Assembly (NCBI RefSeq): GCF_001682865.1
Contig: NZ_MAQX01000003.1
Span: 1-64,000 of the forward strand
Reading direction: 5' to 3'
Source: Bacillus sp. FJAT-26390
GTDB lineage: Bacteria > Bacillota > Bacilli > Paenibacillales > Paenibacillaceae
DNA: 64,000 nucleotides
Under the pieces are notes generated by a model. It was not told the DNA's origin. It saw only the letters and a program-made list of their open reading frames with translations, and searched no databases. The translations under genes were made by a program, and so were the position numbers. Within the stretch, counting starts at the first letter, position 1; each line of letters starts with the position of its first letter. Positions 6,966 through 15,351 of the stretch are shown here, piece after piece.

Positions 6966-8444
6966 TTACAGTTCCACGATTTTAGTGGCGATGTTTTTAC
7001 AAAATTCGCTATCGTGCTCTACAAAAAGTATTGTCGGAGAATGTTCCAATAATAGTTCTTCGATCTGCATACGGGAAATGACGTCAATAAAGTTTAATGG
7101 TTCGTCCCATATATGGAGATGCGCCTTCTCGCATAAGCTCTTTGCGATTAGTACCTTTTTTTTCTGTCCGCCGCTGAATGAAGAAATATCTTTTTCAAAT
7201 TGTATGCGCGAAAAATCGAGTTTTCTTAAAATCGCTTTGAACAAGCTTTCGTCGATCTCATTCCGACTCGCATAATCTGATAAGTTGCCCTGCAGATGTG
7301 AGGTATCTTGTGATACGTATGAGATTTTTAGTTGATTACCTTTGCGAAACGTTCCCGTAAAAGGGATCTCCTCGCCAAGAATTAGCTTGAGAATACTTGA
7401 TTTTCCCGAACCGTTTGGACCCGCAAGTGTAACGCGTGCTCCTTGCTCAATGGTAAAGGTTACGTCGTTGCAAACTGTGTGTTCTCCGTAATGAATCGAA
7501 ACATTCTCTAATTCCACCATCTGCTTTTTATTATAAGCAAGTTGAGAGATTTTCAGAATTTCTGAGCTTTCGATATTTTTCAGGAGTTTGGAACTTTCCT
7601 CAATCGCGGATTGCTGTCTCTGTTCAATGGATTTGGAACGTTTCATCATTTTGGCGGCTTTGTGCCCGATATATCCTTTATCCACTTTTGAGCCGGAATT
7701 GCGAGTGCCGTTTTTTGTTTTTTCTACTTCGTGTGACCAGCTATTCGTTCTCTTTGAGGCTTCAGATAGTCGTTTAATGTCTCTTCGCAGCTTGTCGTTC
7801 TCGGCTAGTTCATAGTTATCCTGCCTTTGTTTATTCTCCCACCAGTCCGAGAAATTACATTTCTGGATCTCAATATTAGTTTTGTTTATCGAAAGAATGT
7901 GGTCCACGCAATTATCTAGAAATGCGCGATCGTGTGAAACCAAAATAAATCCATACTTGGTTTTTAGATAATCGCTGACTAGCTTACGTGCGTGAATGTC
8001 CAAGTGATTAGTTGGTTCGTCGATAAGCAGGAAACTGTTTCCCTTTAAAAATAAGGTTGCGAGTAATACTTTCGTTTGCTCCCCGTTTGACAAGGTCTCA
8101 AACGGCCGATACAACACATCCTCTGACACCTTCAGCAACGAAAGCTCACGTACGATCTGCCAATGCTCATAGTCTGGATAAATTTCGTCGATAACGTCTA
8201 GGGTATTTAATTCCTTGTGTTCAACATAGAAGGGGAAGTATTCAAAGCTGACATTTGCTGAAATTGTTCCGCTGTAATCATACTTACCAAGCAACAAGTT
8301 CAGAAATGTTGTTTTGCCTCGACCGTTCCTTCCAGTAAACCCTAATTTCCAATCCGTATTAATTTGAAAGCTAACGTTTTCGAAGATATTGTCGTAGCTA
8401 CCGTCATAAGCAAAAGTTAGGTTGGTCACATTGATTAAAGACAT
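6966..8444 (-). CDS. lsa-like: Lsa-type ABC-F ribosomal protection protein
   Basis: 492 residues, the usual length for Lsa proteins. Opening MSLINVTNLTFAYDGSYDNIFENVSFQ, with Walker A GRNGRGKT (38-45), signature LSNGEQ, Walker B LLIDEPTNHLD and switch His SHDRAFLD. A charged linker follows (about 190-300), then a second Walker A GPNGSGKS, FSGGQKKK and WDEPLNFID. There are no membrane segments, so it is not a transporter. Lsa proteins bind the E site and displace lincosamides, streptogramin A and pleuromutilins. ATG 8444 has GGAGG 9 bases upstream. The Cfr-like leader starts 40 bases after its stop, suggesting an operon with overlapping drug spectra. Expression is controlled by the attenuator at 8461-8680. 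Confidence 0.92.
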   Translation of the reverse strand: MSLINVTNLTFAYDGSYDNIFENVSFQINTDWKLGFTGRNGRGKTTFLNLLLGKYDYSGTISANVSFEYFPFYVEHKELNTLDVIDEIYPDYEHWQIVRELSLLKVSEDVLYRPFETLSNGEQTKVLLATLFLKGNSFLLIDEPTNHLDIHARKLVSDYLKTKYGFILVSHDRAFLDNCVDHILSINKTNIEIQKCNFSDWWENKQRQDNYELAENDKLRRDIKRLSEASKRTNSWSHEVEKTKNGTRNSGSKVDKGYIGHKAAKMMKRSKSIEQRQQSAIEESSKLLKNIESSEILKISQLAYNKKQMVELENVSIHYGEHTVCNDVTFTIEQGARVTLAGPNGSGKSSILKLILGEEIPFTGTFRKGNQLKISYVSQDTSHLQGNLSDYASRNEIDESLFKAILRKLDFSRIQFEKDISSFSGGQKKKVLIAKSLCEKAHLHIWDEPLNFIDVISRMQIEELLLEHSPTILFVEHDSEFCKNIATKIVEL

Positions 8445-8460
8445 TGTCAAAATCCTCCAT

Positions 8461-8502
8461 AAAATAATAAAAAGCTACAAGAAAGTTACCTTTCTTGTAG
8501 CT
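8461..8502 (-). terminator. intrinsic terminator / attenuator ahead of the ABC-F gene
   Basis: In the RNA, AGCTACAAGAAAG (8502-8490), loop GTAA and CTTTCTTGTAGCT (8485-8473) form a perfect 13-bp stem. It is followed by TTTTTATTATTTT. It ends only 17 bases before the coding start of the ABC-F gene, so it must be overcome for expression. Confidence 0.88.
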
Positions 8503-8680
8503 CAAATAAACAAATATTAAAATCTAACCCAATAAACGGATTGGAAATTGTTATTTTATTTGAGTGAAGAGAATAAGTAACTTTCTTGCTTAACAAAGAA
8601 TAAAACAGTTTTTTGTTTTATCATTCGTAAATACGCAAGAAATATTACATTATTCTCATCAACTCCCCTAGATTAATTAG
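8503..8680 (-). promoter_or_regulatory. antiterminator leader with tiny uORF, ABC-F gene
   Basis: CAAGAAAGTTAC (8588-8577) is exactly complementary to GTAACTTTCTTG (8489-8478), which is the terminator loop plus most of its 3' arm. Pairing there would destroy the terminator. CTCAAATAAA and TTTATTTGAG, nested inside, can extend the antiterminator. A separate hairpin ATAAAACA/TGTTTTAT lies near 8596-8617. A four-codon frame, ATG AGA ATA ATG TAA (8659-8645), sits just after GGGGAG. Ribosome stalling on such a uORF is the known induction mode for several ABC-F attenuators; here it is inferred. Confidence 0.68.
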
Positions 8681-8684
8681 TTGC

Positions 8685-8713
8685 ATTGTAGCACAACCAA
8701 TTTCACATTTCAA
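8685..8713 (-). promoter_or_regulatory. sigma-A type promoter of the ABC-F leader
   Basis: TTGAAA (8713-8708) and TACAAT (8690-8685) are separated by exactly 17 bases. The inferred transcript start near 8678 gives a leader of about 230 bases. Confidence 0.75.
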
Positions 8714-8808
8714 CTTTGTATCCATCAAGTGTATCGATTAAGGAATCCAATCGGTAAAAATGCTCAAACAGAACATTTGATTTCTATGTCATTAATTTAT
8801 GAATTTAT

Positions 8809-10026
8809 CTATTGAAGTTTGTATTGTTTAGGCGTTTTTCCGCAAATACGCTTAAAAACCCGAATGAAATGACTTTGATCGAAAAATTGAAGGTGATTCG
8901 AGATTTCTGATATTGATAAATTAGAGTAGTTCATTAAGTTCTTCGCTTCTTTTATTTTTTCCTGAAGTATATACTCAACAATCGTCATGCCAGTTTCCTT
9001 CTTAAATTGTTTGGAAAGATAATCAGTACTCAGACCCACATTGTCCGCAATTTCCTGAACACTCAATTTTTGATATAGATTGTTGTAAATATATTTTTCT
9101 ACTTTGAAGACCGCTTTGGAATACTGATGCTCCTTTGCTTGCATGACCTGTTTGGCATATTCCTTGAACACTTTCTTTATAGTCTCAGTAAAAGTATTAA
9201 AATTATGATCGGACTCAATTTGTTGGATAGACATGTCACTTAAAGTGTACGCTATTTCTGAATGTAAACCCCCGTCCATAGCGGCTCTGCTAGCAAGAGT
9301 TACGCATACAATGGCCAGGTTTTTTTCATTTCGAACCGGATTGTTTCTGGCGACAATTCCACCTCCTTGTAGTTCAGGCACAGATGCCATAAATTTTTCA
9401 AGAGCATCTAAACGACCTTCCTGGATGAGTTGTCTAATAATATTTTCATATTTATTATCATGATGAAGAAATTCATCCATTTTCTGATTTGTGACTTGTT
9501 GCTGTAACTCTGATTCAATATCACTAGATAATGGGGTGAAATATCGAATGTCATTAAGTTCCACTCGTTTTTTTACCAACAAATAATAAAGCATTTGACC
9601 AAATCGAGAGATTGTCCATTTATTGTAGAATGGAAGGGAAAGGAGATAACTTCTCATTTTTTCTTCAAGCTGCCGAGGTACCTTGTTCATAATCAAGTAA
9701 TCGTAAATAGTAGCCTTCGTTATTTTGTCAAATACACACGGACCGAGCAGCAAAATATGATCTTTGATCATTGACTTCGGTGCTCGAATACATAAATAGT
9801 ATTCGACATTGTTAAGGGTGATAACGGTAATGGGAAAGTCAAACTCCTTTTCAGCGAAATATCGGAGCATATTTTCTAGCCACTTTTCATGTAAAGGATT
9901 ATCAATTGAATTAGATACTAAAGATGTTAACGTTCCTCCAATCGGATCAATAGAGGAGATTGGCATCTTTGCATAATGTTGCATCATTTCACACACATAA
10001 ATAAGTTCCTCATGCATCATTTTCAT
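8809..10026 (-). CDS. AraC-family transcription regulator
   Basis: 405 residues. The C-terminal 100 residues are a double helix-turn-helix of the AraC type (LSVQEIADNVGLSTDYLSKQFKKETG, then SISEISNHLQFFDQSHFIRVFKRICGKTPKQY). The N-terminal 290 residues form a sensory region without membrane segments, so the protein is cytoplasmic. ATG 10026 is preceded by AAGGTGATG. It is divergent from the symporter at 10148, with 121 bases between starts, so it most likely controls the beta-glucoside operon. I infer that the ligand is a sugar or sugar phosphate. Confidence 0.85.
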   Translation of the reverse strand: MKMMHEELIYVCEMMQHYAKMPISSIDPIGGTLTSLVSNSIDNPLHEKWLENMLRYFAEKEFDFPITVITLNNVEYYLCIRAPKSMIKDHILLLGPCVFDKITKATIYDYLIMNKVPRQLEEKMRSYLLSLPFYNKWTISRFGQMLYYLLVKKRVELNDIRYFTPLSSDIESELQQQVTNQKMDEFLHHDNKYENIIRQLIQEGRLDALEKFMASVPELQGGGIVARNNPVRNEKNLAIVCVTLASRAAMDGGLHSEIAYTLSDMSIQQIESDHNFNTFTETIKKVFKEYAKQVMQAKEHQYSKAVFKVEKYIYNNLYQKLSVQEIADNVGLSTDYLSKQFKKETGMTIVEYILQEKIKEAKNLMNYSNLSISEISNHLQFFDQSHFIRVFKRICGKTPKQYKLQ

Positions 10027-10147
10027 AACATCATCACCTTTTTTTAGTAAAAGTACAATTTAGATCGGATAAATCCTATTTTTAATCACTGTAACCCCTT
10101 ACAATCAATTTGTCATTCAGAATTTTTAACGTTCGGGGGAGCAGACA

Positions 10148-11491
10148 ATGGAAACCAAGAAAATTAGTTTCAAAGAAAAACTTGGCTATGGTGTTGGTGA
10201 CTTAGCGAGCAACTTCATCTGGGCAGGAGCAAGTACTTTTCTTGCCTTTTTCTACACGGATGTAGTGGGGCTGACAGCTGCAGCGGTCGGCACTTTGTTG
10301 CTAATTGCTCGCGTTCTTGATGCGTTCGTAGATATTGGAGTAGGGGTACTGATTGAAAAGACGAGGAGCCGCTACGGCAAAGCACGTCCTTGGTTATTAT
10401 GGATGGCATTTCCGTTTGGACTCGCGGGCTTTCTCCTTTTCTTCAATCCAGGTTGGGGTCCAACAGGTTCATTAATATACGCTTATAGTACTTATCTTTT
10501 AGTTAACATTGTTTATTCTGGAATTAATGTTCCATATGGTGTGTTAAATTCGAGAATAACGCAGGATCCTTATGAACGATCCGTGTTGAATATATTCCGT
10601 ATGTTTTTCGCTGTCGTCGCCACAATTTTAGTGAATATGCTGACATTGCCATTAGTGAAAATGTTCGGCGGTGGAAATTCCGGATGGGCTACTACTTATG
10701 GTATCTTTTCCGGCATAGCAGTCATCATGTTCTTGGTGAGTTTTTTTAGCACGAAAGAGCGTGTTCAAGCGACTGTCGTTCGAAAGGAGGTAGATATAAA
10801 ACGAGGGTTCAAGGCTCTGTTCCGCAATAAATACTGGAAGCAAATCGTTTTGGTTATGGTCATATTTTACATTAGCGGCGGCGTAAGTGGAGGAGCTAGC
10901 ATTTACTATGCCCAATATGTATTAAATGATGTTAATTTAGTAGGTACGCTTGGCCTTGCAGGTATGGTTCCGGTGCTAATTGGTTTTTTCCTTATTGCGC
11001 CATTCATTAAGCGATTTGGAAAACGTAATGTATCCATCGCAGGGCTAGTCATTTCTTTGATCGGTTCCTCTATCATCATTATCAATCCCGCATCACTGGC
11101 CATCGTGATCACCAGCACTGTTATTAAGTCCGTTGGATTCGTTCCATTGTCTGCTACCTTATTCGCAATGCTTGCAGACACAGTTGATTACGGCGAATGG
11201 AAGACTGGTATTCGCAATGAGGGTCTTATTTATAGTGGCGGCAGCTTCGGACTAAAAGCCGGCAGTGGCATTGGTGCTGGCTTGGTAGGATGGATCCTTG
11301 CGGCAGGCGGATATGTGGGTAGTCAAGCTCAACAAACTACATCGGCAATTACTTCCATACAATTCATGTTCATTTATCTTCCGATAATTATATGTATTTG
11401 TCTGATTGGGCTCCTCATGTTCTATAAATTGGACAAAGAATTCCCTCGAGTGCTCGCGGACTTGGAAGAAATTAAAAATATGAAGGCATGA
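10148..11491 (+). CDS. GPH-family sugar:cation symporter (MFS)
   Basis: 447 residues with about 12 hydrophobic segments. GYGVGDLASNFIW at the N-terminus and the loop EKTRSRYGKARPWLLW are hallmarks of the glycoside-pentoside-hexuronide (MelB-like) symporters. VPYGVLNSRITQDPYERSVLN and the C-terminal DTVDYGEWKTGIRNEG also fit. It probably imports a glycoside with Na+ or H+. The start ATG 10148 follows GGGGGAGCAGAC. It leads an operon with the HPr-like gene and the GH3 enzyme, which suggests beta-glucosides as cargo. Confidence 0.88.
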   Translation: METKKISFKEKLGYGVGDLASNFIWAGASTFLAFFYTDVVGLTAAAVGTLLLIARVLDAFVDIGVGVLIEKTRSRYGKARPWLLWMAFPFGLAGFLLFFNPGWGPTGSLIYAYSTYLLVNIVYSGINVPYGVLNSRITQDPYERSVLNIFRMFFAVVATILVNMLTLPLVKMFGGGNSGWATTYGIFSGIAVIMFLVSFFSTKERVQATVVRKEVDIKRGFKALFRNKYWKQIVLVMVIFYISGGVSGGASIYYAQYVLNDVNLVGTLGLAGMVPVLIGFFLIAPFIKRFGKRNVSIAGLVISLIGSSIIIINPASLAIVITSTVIKSVGFVPLSATLFAMLADTVDYGEWKTGIRNEGLIYSGGSFGLKAGSGIGAGLVGWILAAGGYVGSQAQQTTSAITSIQFMFIYLPIIICICLIGLLMFYKLDKEFPRVLADLEEIKNMKA

Positions 11492-11509
11492 GAAAGAGGG
11501 TTACTTGAC

Positions 11510-11776
11510 ATGAAGTCGACTTTCATAACGATTCAATATGATGGCTTTCCGGTTGTATTTGCGAAGCGCCTCACCGATCTCGCCGCAAGTTTTCATTCGG
11601 AGGATATACGAATCATTTGGGAAAGTAAAAATATCATTTCGGATGCCAAGAGCATTCTCGGTATCATGGCTCTTGAAGTTGCAAAGGGTACCGTATTGAA
11701 GTTGACGGTGGAAGGGCCTCAAGAAGAAGAGGCAGAGAGATCGCTTGCTGCTTTGTTCATAATACAAGATTTCTAA
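11510..11776 (+). CDS. HPr-fold protein lacking the phosphorylatable histidine (Crh-like)
   Basis: 88 residues with the HPr layout: a strand, then DGFPVVFAKRLTDLAASF where HPr has GIHARPA, then AKSILGIMALEVAKG where HPr has LKSIMGVMSLGIAKG, and a C-terminal helix EEEAERSLAALF. Ser48 matches regulatory Ser46 of HPr. The His15 position is Pro or Val, so PEP-dependent phosphotransfer is impossible. This resembles the logic of Crh, which has Gln15 and acts only with CcpA. It is placed between the symporter and the GH3 gene. I infer a local regulatory role rather than a transport role. Confidence 0.6.
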   Translation: MKSTFITIQYDGFPVVFAKRLTDLAASFHSEDIRIIWESKNIISDAKSILGIMALEVAKGTVLKLTVEGPQEEEAERSLAALFIIQDF

Positions 11777-11787
11777 GGAGAGATAGT

Positions 11788-13962
11788 ATGTTTAATAAAC
11801 AATCAACGTTGACAGACCAACAAATTCATGAGAAAGCAAATGCTTTATTAAAAGAGATGTCCTTAAAGGAAAAGGTATGGTTGCTGAACGGAAATTGGGA
11901 TCCTATTGAAAATGGAATACAATATGGGAACCAGTATAACCCAATTCCGATTAAAACTAATGGGAACAAGAGATTAGGCATTAGCCCTATTTCCTTTACC
12001 GACGGTCCTCGGGGTGTTGTTATGGGCCAATCGACATGTTTCCCGGTTTCTATGGCGCGGGGAGCATCTTTTGATACTGAATTGGAACGTCGGATTGGTG
12101 ATGTTTTCGGTATTGAATCAAGATCAGGCGGAGCCAACTATTTTGCCGGTGTCTGCATTAACGTCTTGATGCACCCTGCATGGGGCAGAGCCCAGGAGAC
12201 CTACGGGGAAGATCCGTTCCTGCTTGGAGAGATGGGAAAAGCGCTAACGGAAAGTGTGCAAGATCATAATGTGATGGCATGCGTAAAACATTATGCAGTA
12301 AATAATATTGAAAATACTCGATTCCACGTGGATGTCAACTTGTCGGCACGAACACTTAGAGAAGTTTATTTACCGCATTTCAAGAAATGTGTGGATGCAG
12401 GCGCGGCATCTCTAATGGGTTCATATAACAATTTTAGGGGAGATCACGCTTGCGAAAGCAAATATCTGTTAACAACTATCCTTCGCGATGAATGGGGGTT
12501 TGAAGGGTTTACTTCGTCCGATTTTATATTCGGTATCAGGGATGGGAAAAAAGCCATCGAAGCCGGAATGGACGTCGAAATGCCCATGCCGGTCCAATAT
12601 AGCGAGAATTTACTGAAAATGGTGGAATCGGGAGAAGTCGAAGAAAGTTATATTGATCAAGCTGCACTTCGTGTAATCAGAACCATTATTGCATTTGAAA
12701 GCACACCGGATAAGGCCACTTATTCAAAAGAAAAAATTGCTTGCAAATCTCACACGGAGCTTGCGAGAGAAGCGGCTGAAAAGTCGATGGTACTGATTAA
12801 AAATAAAGGTCAAGTTTTACCATTCAATAAAAAGGATATAAAGAAAATCTTATTGGTCGGAAGATTGGCTGTAAAAGCAAACCTTGGGGACCATGGTAGT
12901 AGTAGAATTAATCCAATTTATTCGGTCAGCCCGCTACAAGGAATTCAAAGTTATTTTATGGATAAAATAGAAGTCATCCATTGTCATGAGTATGAGTTGG
13001 AGAAGGCGAAAGCTTTAGCGAGTGACGTAGATGCTGTGGTGATTGTTGTCGGTAACGATTATAACGATGAAGGCGAGTATGTGATGCCGGATTCTACAAA
13101 TGCCGTTGACTTTATCACTAGAGGTTACGAGCATCAAGGAATGACGGAGAAAAGTGTAATATTCAAAGAGATGATGGAACAAACCCCCTCCTCATCCTAC
13201 ACATCTGACGAAACGTTTGCACCAGGAGGAGACAGAAAAAATTTATCTCTTAGGCAAGAAGAGATACAAGTAATTAATGAAATTGGTTCGGTCAATAAAA
13301 ATACGGTAGTATCTCTAGTATGCGGAAGTATGATCATGACGAAAGAATGGGAAGCTAACGTTCCAGCTATTCTGTACAGTTGGTATGCCGGCATGGAAGG
13401 TGGTAATGCCCTTGCTCGTATTTTGTTTGGTGATGTAAATCCCAGCGGCAAGTTGCCATTCGTGATTCCGACCGATGAGAGTCATTTACACCTTTTCGAT
13501 AGTTCTTCTCATCAAGCGTACTATGAATTCTATCATGGCTATCGTAAGTTGGATAAGGAAAAACATAGTCCCGCCTATCCTTTTGGTTTCGGATTGAGCT
13601 ATACGAATTACTTATATTCCGATCAGAACGTCGAGAAGGAAGCCGATTACGTTAATGTTAGGGTTAAAGTGAGAAATATAGGAAACGTTGCCGGGGAAGA
13701 AGTTGTGCAAGTTTATGTCAGTGTTCCTAACTCCAAAGTGGAAAGGCATATTAAAGTTTTACAAGGGTTCGCAAGAGTTTATCTAATACCTGGGGAAAGC
13801 AAAGAGGTTATTGTTCCAATCGCTTTGAAAGAACTGGAATATTACAATGATGAAGAAAAATGGGTGTTAGAGGATACCAACTATGTGTTTCTTGTGGGTC
13901 CAAGTTCGGATGAAAAAGCACTCTTGAGAGTGGATATTAATTTGAGTACGTCAGAAGCCTAA
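11788..13962 (+). CDS. glycoside hydrolase family 3 enzyme (beta-glucosidase-like)
   Basis: 724 residues, no signal peptide, so probably cytoplasmic. The N-terminal TIM-barrel has DGPRGV, WGRAQETYGEDPFL, KHYAVNN and FTSSDFIFGIRDG, the Asp of SD being the expected nucleophile. The alpha/beta-sandwich domain follows (about 330-560), then PFGFGLSYT and a C-terminal fibronectin III-like domain (VRVKVRNIGNVAGEEVVQVYVS). It hydrolyses beta-linked glucosides or xylosides taken up by the upstream symporter. AAGGAGAGATAGT precedes ATG 11788, 11 bases after the HPr-like gene. Confidence 0.93.
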   Translation: MFNKQSTLTDQQIHEKANALLKEMSLKEKVWLLNGNWDPIENGIQYGNQYNPIPIKTNGNKRLGISPISFTDGPRGVVMGQSTCFPVSMARGASFDTELERRIGDVFGIESRSGGANYFAGVCINVLMHPAWGRAQETYGEDPFLLGEMGKALTESVQDHNVMACVKHYAVNNIENTRFHVDVNLSARTLREVYLPHFKKCVDAGAASLMGSYNNFRGDHACESKYLLTTILRDEWGFEGFTSSDFIFGIRDGKKAIEAGMDVEMPMPVQYSENLLKMVESGEVEESYIDQAALRVIRTIIAFESTPDKATYSKEKIACKSHTELAREAAEKSMVLIKNKGQVLPFNKKDIKKILLVGRLAVKANLGDHGSSRINPIYSVSPLQGIQSYFMDKIEVIHCHEYELEKAKALASDVDAVVIVVGNDYNDEGEYVMPDSTNAVDFITRGYEHQGMTEKSVIFKEMMEQTPSSSYTSDETFAPGGDRKNLSLRQEEIQVINEIGSVNKNTVVSLVCGSMIMTKEWEANVPAILYSWYAGMEGGNALARILFGDVNPSGKLPFVIPTDESHLHLFDSSSHQAYYEFYHGYRKLDKEKHSPAYPFGFGLSYTNYLYSDQNVEKEADYVNVRVKVRNIGNVAGEEVVQVYVSVPNSKVERHIKVLQGFARVYLIPGESKEVIVPIALKELEYYNDEEKWVLEDTNYVFLVGPSSDEKALLRVDINLSTSEA

Positions 13963-14052
13963 AGTTCTACTGAATGTAGGCCCTTTGTACGCCAATGCGT
14001 ATCAACTCATGATGAATCTAATGAAAAGAATTTGATCATTATGGCATTGGTC

Positions 14053-14084
14053 TTAAGAAATTAAGAAATTAAGAAATTAAGAAA
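14053..14084. repeat. four tandem copies of TTAAGAAA
   Basis: Four exact 8-base units in the spacer after the GH3 gene. This is a simple repeat prone to slippage, with no visible coding role. Confidence 0.9.
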
Positions 14085-14112
14085 TTACAAGCAATATATA
14101 AATATACAAGAC

Positions 14113-14165
14113 GAAATAGCAAAGGAATTATTTTCTGATGAGAATAATCCTTTGCTATTTCTGAT
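14113..14165 (+). terminator. terminator-like hairpin after the GH3 operon
   Basis: GAAATAGCAAAGGA (14113-14126) and TCCTTTGCTATTTC (14148-14161) form a perfect 14-bp stem that can be extended inward by TTATT/AATAA. It probably ends the symporter-HPr-GH3 transcript. Confidence 0.7.
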
Positions 14166-14173
14166 TATAACTT

Positions 14174-14453
14174 AAATATGCCGTTGAAGCTTTGACTAAG
14201 TCAGCTGCAATTGAAGTAGCGGAAAAGAACATTCGGATTAATTCGATTGCCCCTGCCATGACAAAAACGGAAATACTAGCATCTTTGGGAGAAGCAGCAG
14301 AAGAAGCATCCAGACAACTTGGACAAATGGTACCGTTGAAGAGAATCGCTAAAGCGGAAGAGATTGCAAAAGGTATCCGTTTATCTTCGGTCCGATGATG
14401 CTTCCTTTGTGACTGGGTCAACTTTGGTTGTGGATGGAGGTTTTACACTTTAA
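14174..14453 (+). pseudogene. 3' fragment of a short-chain dehydrogenase
   Basis: KYAVEALTKSAAIEVAEKNIRINSIAP is the catalytic YxxxK helix region and following strand of an SDR, without any upstream part. A frameshift near 14380 separates it from DDASFVTGSTLVVDGGFTL, the normal SDR C-terminus, ending at 14453. The Rossmann nucleotide-binding half is absent. It starts immediately after the GH3 terminator hairpin, so it is a recombination remnant. Confidence 0.8.
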
Positions 14454-14852
14454 TGGGCCCAGTTAGATTCCCAATAATAACGCTGGAGGAAAACGCAATG
14501 TAAGCTATTCAAGTAATAGCTTACGGGGCATGCGGATGCGGCATAGGCCTATACGGACCTCTCTTCCCAACGAACGATCGGAATGCTCTTTTTATTGCCT
14601 TGATATGAACTTTTGACGAATAGGGTGGTCTTCATTATCTACTTGATCTGTAAGGAGCAATATGAACGTCCATTCTGATTTTTCGGGCGATGGTAGAGGA
14701 ATGTTTTATTATTTCTTTCTTATCCGTTTAACATAGATATTAGGGAGTAGTTCAGAGTTAAAGGATAATCCATTTGCCGTTCATTTTTTTTCGAAAGCAA
14801 TTTCATGTGAAATAAATTTTTATCAACAAATTCACAAAAATATCTCTTCTAT
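14454..14852. other. about 400 bases with no recognised gene
   Basis: No supported frame, RNA gene or strong hairpin is seen between the SDR remnant and the AraC remnant. Confidence 0.5.
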
Positions 14853-15268
14853 TCAGAGTCTTTGCGATAATTCGTGCAATCGTTCCTCAAGCCAAGTGTG
14901 ATTACTTTGTAGATTTGTATATTCGGCACGTATGTGAGAAAAGGCTGGGGCAAGCAACTCATCATAGCAGTAGGATTTTTTGACAAAATTTATCGTTCGC
15001 TGCTGTGGCGAGAATGGGTCATTTAGTAGTTTCTCATCTGTGGTCACTAAATTATGATAAACCTCTTCAACCATTTTCTCGTGGAAAAAGATACAGAAGG
15101 ATTCTACAGGAACCTCTGATTCAATGGTTATGGAGTATTCCTGACCATGATTTAATAGAAGTAGATGCCGGAAGCAAATCGTAAATAGATTTTCCAGGCT
15201 TCCTCACTTTGAGTCAGTTCCGCAATCACTGACCCGTAAAGATTCTGCAAGCGTTCCACTTTATGCAT
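14853..15268 (-). pseudogene. truncated, frameshifted N-terminus of an AraC-type regulator
   Basis: AAAGGAGGATCATT precedes ATG 15268, and the frame opens MHKVERLQNLYGSVIAEL. A frameshift near 15180 separates this from HLLLLNHGQEYSITIES, which continues EVPVESFCIFFHEKMVEEVYHNLV down to 14853. The text resembles the cupin-like sensor domain of AraC regulators. No helix-turn-helix follows, so the DNA-binding end is lost. The gene is inactive debris. Confidence 0.65.
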
Positions 15269-15351
15269 AATGATCCTCCTTTCCTTCTAGGTTGACTTGT
15301 GCCCAATTGAATTCTTCTAATGTTCCAAGTCGTAATCTACATGGTTATTCA

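Noticed and set aside
6966..8444. Annotation as an ABC transporter ATPase
   Set aside because: Two ATPase domains with an ABC-F linker, no permease partner, and close similarity to Lsa proteins.
10027..10147. Catabolite-response (cre) site upstream of the GPH symporter
   Set aside because: No convincing match to the cre consensus was found by eye, although the HPr-like gene makes one plausible.
14053..14084. CRISPR-like repeat
   Set aside because: Four adjacent 8-base units without spacers form a simple tandem repeat. No CRISPR array or cas gene is present in the window.
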